From Mesorhizobium shangrilense (GTDB lineage Bacteria; Pseudomonadota; Alphaproteobacteria; Rhizobiales; Rhizobiaceae): a stretch of DNA of 64,000 bases. Below the pieces are notes generated by a model. It was not told the origin of the DNA. It ran no database searches and saw only the letters and a program-made list of their open reading frames with translations. Position 1 is the first letter of the stretch, and every line of letters starts with the position of its first letter. The stretch lies in contig NZ_JAQGPN010000001.1 of the NCBI RefSeq assembly GCF_028826155.1, forward strand, positions 2,361,501 to 2,425,500. The letters run 5' to 3'. The position numbers were made by a program, and so were the translations under genes. Below are positions 17,859 to 28,604 of the stretch, in pieces.

Positions 17859-19288
17859 CCTGTCTTTGGACCTCGGACGAGCTGGTCGCGGCCATCGACG
17901 GCCGTCCCATCGGACATGGGCCGGCGGAAATCACCGGCATTTCGATCGACAGCCGCACGCTGAAGCCCGGCGACGCATTCTTCGCCATCAAGGGCGATAC
18001 CATGGACGGCCACGATTTTGCGACCGCCGCCATGAAGGCGGGCGCGAGCGTGCTGGTGGTTGCCGAAGGCAAGCTGCCGGCGCTCGGCCGCCTGGCCGTG
18101 CCGATGATCGTTGTCGACGATGTGCTTGCCGCGCTGGAGAAAGCGGGCGTCGCCGCGCGCCGCCGCACGCGGGCCAAGATCATCGCGGTCACCGGATCGG
18201 TCGGCAAGACCAGCACCAAGGAGGCGCTTCGCCATGTGCTCTCGGCCGTGGGCACGGTGCATGCGTCCGACAAGTCGTTCAACAATCATTGGGGCGTGCC
18301 GCTGACCCTAGCCCGGATGCCGGCGGATTGTGACTACGCCGTCTTCGAGATCGGCATGAACCATCCCGGGGAGATCCGGCCGCTGGTCAGGATGGTGAAG
18401 CCGCATGTTGCGCTGATCACGCTCATCGCCGCAGCGCATCTCGGGCACTTCCGCAACCTGGACGAAATCGCCCAGGCGAAGGCGGAGATATTCGAAGGCC
18501 TCGATCGCGAGGGGGTGGCGCTGCTCAATCGTGACGACCAGCGCTTCAAGATGCTGAGCAAGCTGGCGCGGCAGGCCCACGTCACCACGGTCAGGAGTTT
18601 CGGCGAGGGCGAGGAGGCCGATTACCGGCTTCTCAAATCGAAGCTCAATGCCGACAGCTCTTCAATCTCGGCGAACATCGGCGATAACGAGGTCGTGGCG
18701 AGGATCGGCGTGCCGGGCCGCCATGTCGTTCAGAACGCGCTTGCCGTGCTGGGCGCAGCGGACCTCGTCGGCGCCGACATCGCCAAGGTAGCGCTTGCGC
18801 TGTCCACGCTGTCGGCCGAAAGCGGCCGCGGCAAGAGGCATGTGCTGCATCATGGCGACGGCCCGTTCCTGCTGATCGACGAGAGCTACAACGCCAATCC
18901 GGCATCCATGCGTGTCGCCCTCGAACTGCTCCGCGCCGCGCCGCTCGGCGAGGGCGGACGGCGCATCGCGGTGCTCGGCGACATGCTCGAACTCGGGACG
19001 CAGGCGCCAAAGCTGCACGCCGCGCTGGCCGACCTGGTGACGGGGGCGAAGGTCGATGTGGCACTGCTGGCGGGGCCCGAGATGAGCGCTCTGCGCGACC
19101 GGCTCGGCGACAATCTGGCGACCGAATACAGGGCCGACGTCGAGCAACTGAAGCCCGTGCTTCTGGCGACGATCCGTCCGGGGGATGCGGTGATGGTCAA
19201 GTCGTCGAAGAGTATCGGCTTCGTGAAGCTGGTGGACGCTCTACTTCATGAGTTTTCCGCACCCAAGGCAAAGCAGAAGCGGGCATGA
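17855..19288 (+). CDS. murF: UDP-MurNAc-tripeptide:D-Ala-D-Ala ligase MurF
   Basis: A 477-residue Mur ligase that attaches D-alanyl-D-alanine to the tripeptide precursor, completing the pentapeptide. The ATP loop reads [14 protein letters not shown], followed by [12 protein letters not shown] and [11 protein letters not shown], and YNANPASM in the C-terminal domain, all typical of MurF. It overlaps murE by 4 nt. A 25-nt gap with a good ribosome-binding site (GAGGGG) separates it from mraY. Confidence 0.95.
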   Translation: MTCLWTSDELVAAIDGRPIGHGPAEITGISIDSRTLKPGDAFFAIKGDTMDGHDFATAAMKAGASVLVVAEGKLPALGRLAVPMIVVDDVLAALEKAGVAARRRTRAKIIAVTGSVGKTSTKEALRHVLSAVGTVHASDKSFNNHWGVPLTLARMPADCDYAVFEIGMNHPGEIRPLVRMVKPHVALITLIAAAHLGHFRNLDEIAQAKAEIFEGLDREGVALLNRDDQRFKMLSKLARQAHVTTVRSFGEGEEADYRLLKSKLNADSSSISANIGDNEVVARIGVPGRHVVQNALAVLGAADLVGADIAKVALALSTLSAESGRGKRHVLHHGDGPFLLIDESYNANPASMRVALELLRAAPLGEGGRRIAVLGDMLELGTQAPKLHAALADLVTGAKVDVALLAGPEMSALRDRLGDNLATEYRADVEQLKPVLLATIRPGDAVMVKSSKSIGFVKLVDALLHEFSAPKAKQKRA

Positions 19289-19313
19289 ATATTGAAGAGG
19301 GGATTGAATTCGC

Positions 19314-20396
19314 ATGCTGACCCTGCTCGTCGACTTCGCCGACAAGGTGCAGTTGTTCAACGTATTCCGTTACATCACTTTCCGCACCGGCGGAGCGCTG
19401 ATCACGTCGGCGCTGATCGTGTTCATGTTCGGACCGGCCATCATCGACTCGCTGCGGTTGCGGCAGGGCAAGGGACAGCCGATCCGCGCCGATGGCCCGC
19501 AGACGCATTTCAAGAAGGCCGGCACGCCCACCATGGGTGGGCTGATGATCATGACGGGCATCATCGTCTCGACGCTGCTGTGGGCAAACCTGTCCAGCGT
19601 CTATGTCTGGGTCACGCTGCTTGTGGCGGTGGGGTTCGGCGCGATCGGCTTTTATGACGACTACCTGAAGGTCACGAAGCAGTCGCATCTCGGCCTTTCC
19701 GGGAAGGCGCGACTCGCCATCGAATTCGTCATCGCCGGCATCGCCGTGTTCTTCATCATGCGCGCCGGCCAGGCGCCCTTCTCCTCTTCCCTGACATTCC
19801 CGTTCATCAAGGACCTGCTGCTCAATCTCGGCTGGTTCTTCATCCCGTTCGGCGCGTTCGTCGTCGTCGGCGCGGGCAACGCGGTCAACTTCACCGACGG
19901 GCTGGACGGTCTTGCCATCGTGCCGATCATGATCGCCGCCGCGTCCTTCGGCGTCATCGCCTATCTCTCGGGCAACGCGGTGTTCGCCGAGTACCTGCAG
20001 ATCCATTTCGTGCCGGGCACCGGCGAGCTCGCGGTCATCCTCGGCGCCGTCATCGGGGCGGGCCTGGGCTTCCTGTGGTTCAACGCGCCGCCGGCGGCGA
20101 TTTTCATGGGCGACACCGGCTCGCTGGCGCTCGGGGGCCTGATCGGCACCGTCGCCGTCGCCACCAAGCACGAGATCGTCATGGCGATCATAGGCGGCCT
20201 GTTCGTCATGGAGGCGCTGTCGGTCATCATCCAGGTCGCAGTCTTCAAGACCACCGGCAAGCGCGTGTTCCTGATGGCGCCTATCCACCATCATTTTGAG
20301 AAACTCGGCTGGACCGAAAGCCAGGTCGTGATACGATTCTGGATCGTCGCCGTCATCCTGGCGCTGATCGGCCTTTCTACGTTGAAACTCAGATGA
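19314..20396 (+). CDS. mraY: phospho-MurNAc-pentapeptide transferase MraY
   Basis: A 360-residue polytopic membrane enzyme that transfers phospho-MurNAc-pentapeptide to undecaprenyl phosphate, forming lipid I. Signature stretches are [10 protein letters not shown], the acidic [20 protein letters not shown] (substrate/Mg site), [20 protein letters not shown], and [13 protein letters not shown]. About ten hydrophobic segments alternate with these loops. The stop overlaps murD (ATGA). Confidence 0.96.
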   Translation: MLTLLVDFADKVQLFNVFRYITFRTGGALITSALIVFMFGPAIIDSLRLRQGKGQPIRADGPQTHFKKAGTPTMGGLMIMTGIIVSTLLWANLSSVYVWVTLLVAVGFGAIGFYDDYLKVTKQSHLGLSGKARLAIEFVIAGIAVFFIMRAGQAPFSSSLTFPFIKDLLLNLGWFFIPFGAFVVVGAGNAVNFTDGLDGLAIVPIMIAAASFGVIAYLSGNAVFAEYLQIHFVPGTGELAVILGAVIGAGLGFLWFNAPPAAIFMGDTGSLALGGLIGTVAVATKHEIVMAIIGGLFVMEALSVIIQVAVFKTTGKRVFLMAPIHHHFEKLGWTESQVVIRFWIVAVILALIGLSTLKLR

Positions 20397-21793
20397 TTCC
20401 GGCCACAACCTTTGGCGGTAAGCGCGTCGCGCTCTTCGGGCTCGGCGGGTCGGGTATTGCGACTGCGCGAGCCCTCCTCGAAGGCGGCGCGAACGTCGTC
20501 GCCTGGGACGACAATCCCGAAAGCGTCGCCCGCGCCGAGGCCGAGGGGATCCCTGCGGCCAACCTCAGGCAGGAGGACTGGAGCGCGTTCACCTCGCTGG
20601 TGCTGTCGCCAGGCGTTCCGCTGACGCATCCGAAGCCGCACTGGTCGGTCGAGCTGGCGCGCGCGGCCGGCGTCGAGGTCATCGGCGACGTCGAACTTTT
20701 CGTGCGCGAGCGCAATGCAGTGGCGCCCGATGCGCCATTCATCGCCATCACGGGGACCAACGGCAAGTCGACCACGACGGCGCTGACCGCGCACATCCTG
20801 AATTCCGCCGGTCGCGACACCCAGATGGGCGGCAATATCGGGCGGGCGGTGATGACGCTCGACCCGCTGCGATCCGACCGTTTCTACGTCGTCGAGTGCT
20901 CGTCCTACCAGGTCGATCTCACGCCCTCCATCAATCCGACGGCCGGCATCCTGCTCAACCTGACGCCCGATCACCTCGATCGGCACGGCACCATGCAGCA
21001 TTACGCAACGATCAAGGAGCGCCTCGTCGCCGGCAGCGAGACCGCGATCGTCGGCGTCGACGACGCCTATTGCGCGCAGATCGCAGACCGGCTGGAGCGA
21101 GCGGGCAAGACCGTGGTGCGCCTGTCGAAGCGGCTGCCGCTGACCGACGGCTTCTTCGCCGACGGCACCAACCTGATGGAAGCCTCCAACGGTCGCTATG
21201 AGCGCATCGCGTTCCTGGAGGGTATTGGCTCGCTGCGCGGCCAGCACAACGCGCAGAACGCGCTGGCGGCGGTCGCGGCCTGCCTCAAGGTCGGACTAGA
21301 ACTCGGCGAGATCCAGTCCGGACTGGAGAGTTTTCCCGGGCTGGCGCATCGTATGGAACAGGTCGGCCGCAAGGATCGCGTGCTGTTCGTCAATGATTCC
21401 AAGGCCACGAACGCGGATGCCTCGGCGCCCGCCCTGTCCAGCTTCCCCCGCATCTACTGGATCGTCGGAGGCCTGCCCAAGGAAGGCGGCATCGAGCCCC
21501 TGCGCGGCTTCTTCCCACGGATCGCCAAGGCCTATCTCATCGGCGAGGCCGCGCCCGCCTTCTCGGCGACGCTTGGCGAGGCGGTGCCCTACGAGATTTC
21601 CGGGACGCTTGACGCGGCGGTCGCCAATGCCGCGCGCGACGCCGCCGAGGACGCCGAGGGCGAGCCGGTGGTGCTCTTGTCGCCGGCCTGCGCGAGCTTC
21701 GACCAGTTCAAGAATTTCGAGGTCCGCGGAGACGCCTTCCGGGCGGCGGTCGCGGCGATCGACGGTATCCAGGTCATCGGGGGAGGACGATAG
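20393..21793 (+). CDS. murD: UDP-MurNAc-L-Ala:D-Glu ligase MurD
   Basis: A 466-residue Mur ligase adding D-glutamate to UDP-MurNAc-L-alanine. The N-terminal Rossmann segment reads [16 protein letters not shown]. The ATP loop is [16 protein letters not shown], followed by GGNIGRAV and [19 protein letters not shown] and [22 protein letters not shown] are further MurD motifs. It overlaps mraY by 4 nt and its TAG shares one base with the GTG of ftsW, so translation is coupled. Confidence 0.95.
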   Translation: MIPATTFGGKRVALFGLGGSGIATARALLEGGANVVAWDDNPESVARAEAEGIPAANLRQEDWSAFTSLVLSPGVPLTHPKPHWSVELARAAGVEVIGDVELFVRERNAVAPDAPFIAITGTNGKSTTTALTAHILNSAGRDTQMGGNIGRAVMTLDPLRSDRFYVVECSSYQVDLTPSINPTAGILLNLTPDHLDRHGTMQHYATIKERLVAGSETAIVGVDDAYCAQIADRLERAGKTVVRLSKRLPLTDGFFADGTNLMEASNGRYERIAFLEGIGSLRGQHNAQNALAAVAACLKVGLELGEIQSGLESFPGLAHRMEQVGRKDRVLFVNDSKATNADASAPALSSFPRIYWIVGGLPKEGGIEPLRGFFPRIAKAYLIGEAAPAFSATLGEAVPYEISGTLDAAVANAARDAAEDAEGEPVVLLSPACASFDQFKNFEVRGDAFRAAVAAIDGIQVIGGGR

Positions 21794-22944
21794 TGCTGAG
21801 CCGCATCGACAAGAGTCCGGTCGCCACCTGGTGGTGGACGATCGACCGCTGGTTCCTGGCCGCGTTCCTTTCGCTGATGGTGCTCGGGGTGGTCCTTTCC
21901 TTCGCGGCCAGCCCCGCCGTCGCCGAACGCATCGGCCTCGACACATTCCACTTCGCCGTCCGGCAGATCGTCTTCATGATCCCGGCCCTCGTCGCGATGA
22001 TCGCCGTGTCCTTCCTCGATGCGCGCGAGGTGAGGCGGATGTCGCTGGTGATGCTCTGCGTCATGCTGCTGATGATGATTGCGGTGCTGTTCATCGGCAT
22101 CGAGGTGAAAGGCGCGCGGCGCTGGCTGTCGATCGCAGGCCTGTCCATCCAGCCCTCGGAGTTCCTCAAGCCGGCATTCGTCATCATCAGCGCATGGCTG
22201 TTCGCCGAGCACGCCCGCCAGCCCGACATCCCGGGCAATTTCTTCGCGATCGTGCTGCTCGCCGTCGTGCTCGTGTTGCTGATCGCGCAGCCGGACTTCG
22301 GCCAGACGATGCTGGTTCTGGCGACGTGGGGAATCATGTTCTTCATGGCGGGTATGTCGTGGTTCTGGATCATCCTGCTCGGGGCTGTCGGCACCGCCGG
22401 CGCCACGGCCGCCTACACGTTCCTGCCGCACGTGGCTGGCCGCATCGACCGCTTCATCACCGGGGAAGGCGACACGTTCCAGGTCGACATGGGGCGCGAC
22501 GCGGTCATCAACGGCGGCTGGTTCGGCGTCGGGCCGGGCGAGGGGACGATCAAGCGCGTCATCCCCGACAGCCATGCCGACTTCATCTTCGCAGTCGCGG
22601 GTGAGGAGTTCGGCATCGTCCTTTGCCTCGCGATCATGGCGATCTTCGCCTTCATCGTGCTCAGGGGCCTCAACACCGCACTGAAGGAACGCGACGACTT
22701 CACACGCTATGCCGTCGCCGGGCTGGTGGTGGTCTTCGGCCTGCAGTCGATCATCAACATGGGCGTCAACTTGCAGATGATGCCGGCCAAGGGCATGACT
22801 TTGCCCTTCATCTCGTACGGTGGTTCGTCACTCATCGCCATCGCCATCTCCATGGGTATGGTGCTGGCGCTCACCAGGCAGCGGCCGGAAAAACGCCAGC
22901 AGATCGGCTTCCACGCCTATCCGCGCCACGTGCCGGCGGAATGA
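21793..22944 (+). CDS. ftsW: FtsW, septal SEDS peptidoglycan glycosyltransferase
   Basis: A 383-residue SEDS-family polymerase with about ten membrane segments. Visible family features are the large periplasmic loop with GDTFQVDMGRDAVINGGWFGVGPGEG, IPDSHADFIFAVAGEEFG, and LPFISYGGSSLI near the C-terminus. It polymerises lipid II at the septum with FtsI. It starts at GTG 21793, overlapping the murD stop; the reading frame agrees with the family N-terminus. Confidence 0.95.
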   Translation: MLSRIDKSPVATWWWTIDRWFLAAFLSLMVLGVVLSFAASPAVAERIGLDTFHFAVRQIVFMIPALVAMIAVSFLDAREVRRMSLVMLCVMLLMMIAVLFIGIEVKGARRWLSIAGLSIQPSEFLKPAFVIISAWLFAEHARQPDIPGNFFAIVLLAVVLVLLIAQPDFGQTMLVLATWGIMFFMAGMSWFWIILLGAVGTAGATAAYTFLPHVAGRIDRFITGEGDTFQVDMGRDAVINGGWFGVGPGEGTIKRVIPDSHADFIFAVAGEEFGIVLCLAIMAIFAFIVLRGLNTALKERDDFTRYAVAGLVVVFGLQSIINMGVNLQMMPAKGMTLPFISYGGSSLIAIAISMGMVLALTRQRPEKRQQIGFHAYPRHVPAE

Positions 22945-22958
22945 GGCGAATCTGCTGA

Positions 22959-24086
22959 ATGGCGAAGGGTACGATCCTACTGGCGGCGGGCGGTACAGGA
23001 GGACACCTGTTTCCTGCCGAGGCGCTTGCGCATGAGCTCGTTTCGCGCGGCTGGAAAGTGCACCTTGCGACCGATGACCGTGTCGAGCGATTTTCGGGGA
23101 ACTTTCCGGCGACGGCGATTCATCACATTCCGTCGGCTACCCCCGGGGGGCGCAATCCGCTCGCACTTGCCAGGGCGTTCTGGTCGATCTGGAAGGGCGT
23201 CCGGCAGTCTTCGGAGCTGATCCGCCGCATCGACGCCCAGGCGGTCGTCGGCTTCGGCGGCTATCCCACGCTGCCGCCGCTCTATGCCGCGACGCGGCGC
23301 GGCGTGCCCAGCGCCATCCACGAAGCAAACATCGTCATGGGCCGCGCCAACAAGGCGCTGGCCGGCCGCGTCACTGCCATCGCCGGCGGCTTCCTCACCG
23401 AGCAGGCGAGCGGGCATCCGGAAAAATACGTCTTCACGGGCAATCCCGTGCGGCAGCCGATACTCGATGCCTTGCAGACGCCGTATGCGGCGCCGTGGCC
23501 CTTCGAGACCTTTCGCCTGCTGGTCTTCGGCGGAAGCCAGGGCGCGCAGTTCTTCTCCGATGCGGTTCCCGCGGCCATCGCGCTGCTGCCCGATCTGGAG
23601 CGGCGGCGGTTGAAGGTGACGCAGCAGGCGCGGGCCGAGGACGTGGCGCGCGTCAAGGCGGCCTATGCGCAGCTCGGCATCGAGGCCGAGGTACTTCCCT
23701 TCTTTTCGGACCTCGCGCAGCGCATGGCGGCGGCCCATCTCGTTATCTCGCGGGCGGGCGCCTCGACCGTTACCGAGATCTCGGTGATCGGCCGTCCGGC
23801 GCTGCTGGTTCCCTATCCGCACGCGCTCGATCACGACCAGGCCGCCAACGCGGCGGCGCTTGCGGCGGCGGGCGGAGCCGAAGTCCATCACCAATCTACG
23901 CTGTCGATCGAGAAGCTCGCGGAACGGCTCGGCGTGCTGATGGGCGATCAGGAGAAGCTCGAGGCAATGGCGACCGCCGCGCGGTCGACCGGCAAGCCGG
24001 ATGCCGCGCTGTTGCTCGCAAACCTCACAGAAGCTATTGCGTGGCGCAAGCCATTAACGGAATTCAGGAAGGAAACGCCGCGATGA
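22959..24086 (+). CDS. murG: UDP-GlcNAc:lipid I N-acetylglucosaminyltransferase MurG
   Basis: A 375-residue GT-B glycosyltransferase acting on the inner face of the cytoplasmic membrane to make lipid II. The glycine-rich loop [16 protein letters not shown] is at the N-terminus. [26 protein letters not shown] and, in the C-terminal domain, [12 protein letters not shown] and [23 protein letters not shown] match the family. It follows ftsW by 14 nt and overlaps murC (ATGA). Confidence 0.95.
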   Translation: MAKGTILLAAGGTGGHLFPAEALAHELVSRGWKVHLATDDRVERFSGNFPATAIHHIPSATPGGRNPLALARAFWSIWKGVRQSSELIRRIDAQAVVGFGGYPTLPPLYAATRRGVPSAIHEANIVMGRANKALAGRVTAIAGGFLTEQASGHPEKYVFTGNPVRQPILDALQTPYAAPWPFETFRLLVFGGSQGAQFFSDAVPAAIALLPDLERRRLKVTQQARAEDVARVKAAYAQLGIEAEVLPFFSDLAQRMAAAHLVISRAGASTVTEISVIGRPALLVPYPHALDHDQAANAAALAAAGGAEVHHQSTLSIEKLAERLGVLMGDQEKLEAMATAARSTGKPDAALLLANLTEAIAWRKPLTEFRKETPR

Positions 24087-25489
24087 AAATGACACGGACG
24101 ATCGGCCGCGTTCATTTCGTCGGCATTGGCGGTATCGGCATGAGCGGCATCGCCGAGGTGCTGCACAGCCTCGGCTACGAGGTGCAGGGCTCCGACCAGG
24201 CCGACAGCGCCAACGTCCAGCGTCTTTCCGCCAAGGGCATCAAGTGCTTTGTCGGCCACCGCGCCGAGAACCTTGGGCAGGCGGAGGTCGTCGTCGTCTC
24301 GACCGCGATCAAGAAGTCCAATCCAGAGTTCGTCGCCGCCCGCGAGCGGCTGCTGCCGATCGTGCGCCGCGCCGAGATGCTGGCCGAACTGATGCGCTTC
24401 AAGCAGGCCATCGCCATCGGCGGCACGCACGGCAAGACGACCACGACATCGCTGGTGGCCACGCTCCTCGAAACGCTGGACCCGACGGTGATCAACGGCG
24501 GCATCATCAACGCCTATGGCACCAATGCACGGATCGGCCGCGGCGACTGGATGGTGGTCGAGGCGGACGAGAGCGACGGCACCTTCCTCAAGCTGCCGGC
24601 TGACATCGCCGTCGTCACCAACATCGATCCGGAGCATCTCGACCATTACGGCAGCTTCGACCGGGTGCGGGACGCTTTCAGGCAATTCGTCGAGAACGTG
24701 CCGTTCTACGGGTTCGGCGTCATGTGCACCGACCATCCCGAAGTCCAGGCGCTCGTCTCGCGCATCGAGGACCGGCGGGTGATCACCTATGGCGAGAACG
24801 CGCAGGCCGACGTGCGCTTCGAGAACCTCCGCGTGGATGGCGCAGCCTCGATCTTCGACGTCGTCATCCGCAACCGCAAATCGGGCGAGCAACAGGCGAT
24901 ACGCGATCTCCGTTTGCCCATGGCCGGCCGGCATAACGTGTCCAACGCGACCGCTGCGATTGCCGTTGCACATGAGCTGGAGATCTCTGCGGACGCAATC
25001 CGAACGGCGCTGTCGTCGTTCGGCGGCGTCAAGCGTCGCTTCACGCCGACCGGAAGCTGGAACGACGTGCAGGTGTTCGACGACTATGGGCACCATCCGG
25101 TTGAGATAAAGGCAGTGCTGAGGGCTGCCCGGGAATCGACCAAGGGTCGGGTCATCGCCATCGCTCAGCCGCATCGCTACACGCGCCTGCACGATCTGTT
25201 CGACGACTTCTCCGCCTGCTTCAACGATGCCGACACCGTACTGGTGGCGCCGGTCTATGCAGCCGGAGAGGAGCCCATGGAGGGCGTCACGTCGGAGGCG
25301 CTGGTCGAGCGCATCCGGGCCGGCGGGCATCGGGACGCCCGTTATGTCGACGGCGCCGCCGCCGTCGCGCCGGCAATCCGCGCATTCGCCAAGCCCGGCG
25401 ACTTCGTGGTGTTCCTGGGAGCTGGCAACATTACCCAATGGGCCTACGCACTGCCGCGGGAACTGACTGCCGGAGACGCCGCAGCATGA
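24083..25489 (+). CDS. murC: UDP-MurNAc:L-alanine ligase MurC
   Basis: A 468-residue Mur ligase that adds the first stem-peptide residue. The N-terminal domain reads [18 protein letters not shown]. The ATP loop is [14 protein letters not shown], with [20 protein letters not shown] and [13 protein letters not shown] following. [15 protein letters not shown] and [12 protein letters not shown] are in the C-terminal domain. The frame is open from 23495, but the ATG at 24083 gives the family N-terminus and overlaps the murG stop by 4 nt. Confidence 0.95.
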   Translation: MKMTRTIGRVHFVGIGGIGMSGIAEVLHSLGYEVQGSDQADSANVQRLSAKGIKCFVGHRAENLGQAEVVVVSTAIKKSNPEFVAARERLLPIVRRAEMLAELMRFKQAIAIGGTHGKTTTTSLVATLLETLDPTVINGGIINAYGTNARIGRGDWMVVEADESDGTFLKLPADIAVVTNIDPEHLDHYGSFDRVRDAFRQFVENVPFYGFGVMCTDHPEVQALVSRIEDRRVITYGENAQADVRFENLRVDGAASIFDVVIRNRKSGEQQAIRDLRLPMAGRHNVSNATAAIAVAHELEISADAIRTALSSFGGVKRRFTPTGSWNDVQVFDDYGHHPVEIKAVLRAARESTKGRVIAIAQPHRYTRLHDLFDDFSACFNDADTVLVAPVYAAGEEPMEGVTSEALVERIRAGGHRDARYVDGAAAVAPAIRAFAKPGDFVVFLGAGNITQWAYALPRELTAGDAAA

Positions 25490-26451
25490 GCCGTGGCGAG
25501 CAACTCCTGGCGTCGCTCGGCGACAGGCTCTCGGGCCTGCGCGGGCGCATCTCGCCCAACGCCGAGATGGAGAAGATCACCTGGTTTCGTGCGGGCGGAG
25601 TCGCCGACGCGCTGTTCCAGCCGGCGGATGAAGAAGACCTGGCCGCGTTCCTCAAGGCGGTGCCTGCCGACATACCAGTGACGGTGGTGGGCATCGGCTC
25701 GAACCTCCTGGTTCGCGAGGGTGGCATCCGCGGCTTTGTCGTGCGGCTGTCTGCAAAGGGTTTTGGCGAGGCGGAGGCGGTTTCCGAGACGCAGATACGC
25801 GCGGGCGCGGCGACACCCGACAAGCGGCTCGCCGCGGTTGCGCTCGAGGCGGGCATCGGCGGCTTCCACTTCTACCACGGCATTCCGGGAGGGGTCGGCG
25901 GCGCGCTCAGGATGAATGCCGGCGCCAACGGTGTGGAGACGCGCGAACGCGTCGTGGAGGTGCGGGCGCTGGACCGCCAGGGCAATCTGCACACCTTCTC
26001 AAACGAGCAGATGGGCTATTCCTACCGGCACTCGACCGTGCCGGCCGGCATGATCTTCACCTCGGCTGTGTTCGAAGGCTATCGCGAGGAGCCGGAGGCG
26101 ATCCGGGCGGCGATGAACGCGGTGCAGGAACATCGCGAGACGGTGCAGCCCATCCGCGAGAAAACCGGCGGCTCGACGTTCAAGAACCCTCCAGGCACAT
26201 CCGCCTGGAAGGAGATCGACAAGGCGGGCTGCCGTGGCCTGATGATCGGCGGCGCGCAGATGTCGCCGATGCACTGCAACTTCATGATCAACACCGGAAC
26301 CGCCACCGGATACGATCTCGAATATCTGGGCGAGGCGGTCCGCGCGCGCGTTCTCGAAAACGCCGGCATCCGCCTCGAGTGGGAGATCAAGCGCATCGGC
26401 GAGTTCAAGCCGGGCCGCGAGGTTCAGGAGTTTCTCGGGCAACTGCTCTGA
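25486..26451 (+). CDS. murB: UDP-N-acetylenolpyruvoylglucosamine reductase MurB
   Basis: A 321-residue FAD-dependent reductase converting UDP-GlcNAc-enolpyruvate to UDP-MurNAc with NADPH. The FAD-binding segment reads [20 protein letters not shown]. The [18 protein letters not shown] motif and SYRHSTVP follow, and [11 protein letters not shown] carries the catalytic serine region of type II-like MurB. The ATG at 25486 overlaps the murC stop. It is the last gene of the first dcw block; a 300-nt gap follows. Confidence 0.95.
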   Translation: MSRGEQLLASLGDRLSGLRGRISPNAEMEKITWFRAGGVADALFQPADEEDLAAFLKAVPADIPVTVVGIGSNLLVREGGIRGFVVRLSAKGFGEAEAVSETQIRAGAATPDKRLAAVALEAGIGGFHFYHGIPGGVGGALRMNAGANGVETRERVVEVRALDRQGNLHTFSNEQMGYSYRHSTVPAGMIFTSAVFEGYREEPEAIRAAMNAVQEHRETVQPIREKTGGSTFKNPPGTSAWKEIDKAGCRGLMIGGAQMSPMHCNFMINTGTATGYDLEYLGEAVRARVLENAGIRLEWEIKRIGEFKPGREVQEFLGQLL

Positions 26452-26751
26452 GACTTGCGCCGGGCGTCTCGAGCCCGCTTCGCAAGGGCCTCCCGCGACC
26501 ATTTGCGCGATGCAAATATGTCGCAGAAACAACGGTTTTCGGCCTTCCGGAATCGAAAGCGGAAGCCCGTGCAAATTAATTCAAATTGAGTTCTTGCCAC
26601 GGAATCCAGTCTCTGATTCTTTGGGCCTGTAAGCGTTCCTGATTTGAGTCGTTCACGCGGAGCACGCGTTTCGGGCTGGGGGGAAACCTGCCGGAGACGG
26701 TCGAGTCATGAGCATGGATTCATGGTCCCGATGTCGAGGGAATGAGAGGGT
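26452..26751. other. 300-nt gap splitting the dcw cluster between murB and ddlB
   Basis: No coding frame is convincing here. The region is AT-richer than its flanks and contains the dyad ATTTGC-GCGAT-GCAAAT (26501-26517) and a longer imperfect hairpin around 26540-26568 (TTCCG paired with CGGAA, plus GGC/GCC). The palindromic AATTAATT lies near 26574. It probably ends the murB transcript and carries a promoter for ddlB-ftsQAZ; the exact promoter cannot be fixed by eye. Confidence 0.5.
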
Positions 26752-27678
26752 ATGACCGGTAAGCATGTGGCCGTACTGATGGGCGGATTCTCGTCGGAGC
26801 GGCCAGTCTCCCTCTCTTCCGGAGGCGCTTGCGCCGATGCGCTCGAAGCTGAGGGGTATAGGGTCACAAGGATCGATGTCGATCGCGATGTTGCTGCTGT
26901 GCTCGATAGGCTCCGGCCGGACGTTGCCTTCAATGCGCTGCATGGGCCGTTCGGCGAGGATGGCACGATCCAGGGCATTCTCGAGTATCTCGCGATCCCG
27001 TACACCCATTCCGGCGTGCTGGCTTCGGCGCTTGCTATGAACAAGGAAAAGGCCAAGTGCGTCGTCAAGGCGGTCGGCGTTCCGGTCGCCCAGTCGCGGA
27101 TCATGGATCGTCGCAAGATCGTCGGCGATCATCCGATGAAGCCTCCCTATGTGGTGAAGCCCGTCAATGAGGGGTCGAGCTTTGGCGTCGTCATCGTCAA
27201 GGAGGGGCAGTCGCATGCGCCGCAGATCATTGCGTCGGACGATTGGCGCTACGGCGACGAAGTCATGGTCGAGCGCTACATCTACGGGCGTGAACTGACC
27301 TGCACGGTGATGGGCGACGTCGCGCTTGGCGTCTGCGAGATCATTCCGGTCGGTCACAATTTCTACGATTACGACTCGAAGTATGTGCCTGGAGGCTCAA
27401 ATCATGAGGTTCCGGCGAAAATTTCACCGAATATTTACCAAAAAATACAGACACTGGCGCTGAAGGCTCACCAAGCAATCGGCTGTCGCGGCGTTTCCAG
27501 GTCTGATTTCCGTTACGACGACCGTCATTCGGAAAACGGGGAAGTTGTCTGGCTGGAGATCAACACCCAGCCGGGCATGACGCCCACCTCCTTGGTGCCC
27601 GAGATCGCCGCTGAAGCAGGTCACACGTTCGGCGAGCTCCTGAGTTGGATGGTGGAGGACGCCTCGTGTTTGCGTTGA
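26752..27678 (+). CDS. ddlB: D-alanine:D-alanine ligase
   Basis: A 308-residue ATP-grasp ligase producing D-Ala-D-Ala for MurF. N-terminal [55 protein letters not shown] (ATP grasp), and [24 protein letters not shown] (metal and substrate residues) identify the family. The ATG at 26752 is preceded by AGAGGG. The 3' end overlaps ftsQ by 13 nt if the GTG start of ftsQ is used. A short AT-rich patch near 27417-27450 stands out within the gene. Confidence 0.94.
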   Translation: MTGKHVAVLMGGFSSERPVSLSSGGACADALEAEGYRVTRIDVDRDVAAVLDRLRPDVAFNALHGPFGEDGTIQGILEYLAIPYTHSGVLASALAMNKEKAKCVVKAVGVPVAQSRIMDRRKIVGDHPMKPPYVVKPVNEGSSFGVVIVKEGQSHAPQIIASDDWRYGDEVMVERYIYGRELTCTVMGDVALGVCEIIPVGHNFYDYDSKYVPGGSNHEVPAKISPNIYQKIQTLALKAHQAIGCRGVSRSDFRYDDRHSENGEVVWLEINTQPGMTPTSLVPEIAAEAGHTFGELLSWMVEDASCLR

Positions 27679-28604
27679 GGACGGGACAGGATGACAGGGC
27701 CGGTGCGCGCTTCGCGGGCGTCGGGCCGGTTGCTGCGCTGCGTGAGCGCATGGTCCTGCCCAAGTGGCTGCGGCGGCCGGCGCGCCTCCTCAAGAGGCTG
27801 AATGACGGCGAGATCGCGCCGCCGCCCTATGCGGCGACGATGCTGACGGTCGGCTTCTTCGCGATCACCGGTGTTTATGGCGCCTATGTTGGCGGACGCA
27901 TGCCGGACTACGCGCAGGCCGTTACGGCCCGCACCGGCTTCGCCGTCGACGAGGTGCGTGTGATCGGACATCAGCATACCTCCGAGATCGATATTCTCGA
28001 CCAGCTCGGCCTGGATGGCTGGACCTCGCTGATCGGCTTCAATGCCGAGACGGCGCGCGAGCGTGTGGCGTCGCTGCCCTGGGTCGAGGTGGCTTCGGTG
28101 CGGAAGGTCTATCCGGACGAGATCGAAGTGCAGATCAAGGAGCGCGAGCCCTTCGCGATCTGGCAGCGCGGCAGCGAACTCTCGGTGATCGAGGAAAACG
28201 GACGGGTCATCGCGCCGTTCGCCGGCGGGGCTCTTTCCGGGCTGCCGCAGGTCATCGGTCTGGGCGCCGACCGCGATGCCGCGGGCTTCATCGCAAAGAT
28301 GGCGAAGCACCCCGAGGTCGCCTCGCGGGTGCGGGCCTATGTGCGCGTCGCCGAGCGCCGGTGGGACCTGAAGCTGAACAACGGCATGACCGTGAAGCTG
28401 CCCGAGTACGGCGAGGAAGAGGCGATCGTAAGCCTGATCGCCTTCGACAAGCAGGGCGGGTTGCTGTCACGCGACGTTTCCGCGGTCGACATGCGCATCC
28501 CCGACCGCCTGGTGCTGCAGCTTACGCCTGACGCAATGGAGCGCCGTACGGCGGAACTGGATGCGCAGGCAAAGGCGCGCAAGAAGGCGGGGAAAAGGAC
28601 ATGA
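27666..28604 (+). CDS. ftsQ: cell division protein FtsQ
   Basis: A 312-residue bitopic division protein. A basic cytoplasmic N-terminus is followed by one membrane segment ([19 protein letters not shown]), then a POTRA domain ([20 protein letters not shown]) and the FtsQ beta domain ([20 protein letters not shown]). It recruits FtsL/FtsB at the septum. I chose GTG 27666, with GGAGG upstream, over the ATG at 27645, which has no ribosome-binding site. The stop overlaps ftsA (ATGA). Confidence 0.9.
   Translation: MFALRTGQDDRAGARFAGVGPVAALRERMVLPKWLRRPARLLKRLNDGEIAPPPYAATMLTVGFFAITGVYGAYVGGRMPDYAQAVTARTGFAVDEVRVIGHQHTSEIDILDQLGLDGWTSLIGFNAETARERVASLPWVEVASVRKVYPDEIEVQIKEREPFAIWQRGSELSVIEENGRVIAPFAGGALSGLPQVIGLGADRDAAGFIAKMAKHPEVASRVRAYVRVAERRWDLKLNNGMTVKLPEYGEEEAIVSLIAFDKQGGLLSRDVSAVDMRIPDRLVLQLTPDAMERRTAELDAQAKARKKAGKRT

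Noticed and set aside
23495..25489. 664-codon frame that would extend MurC at its N-terminus
   Set aside because: The extra 196 codons are murG in another frame; MurC homology starts at 24083.
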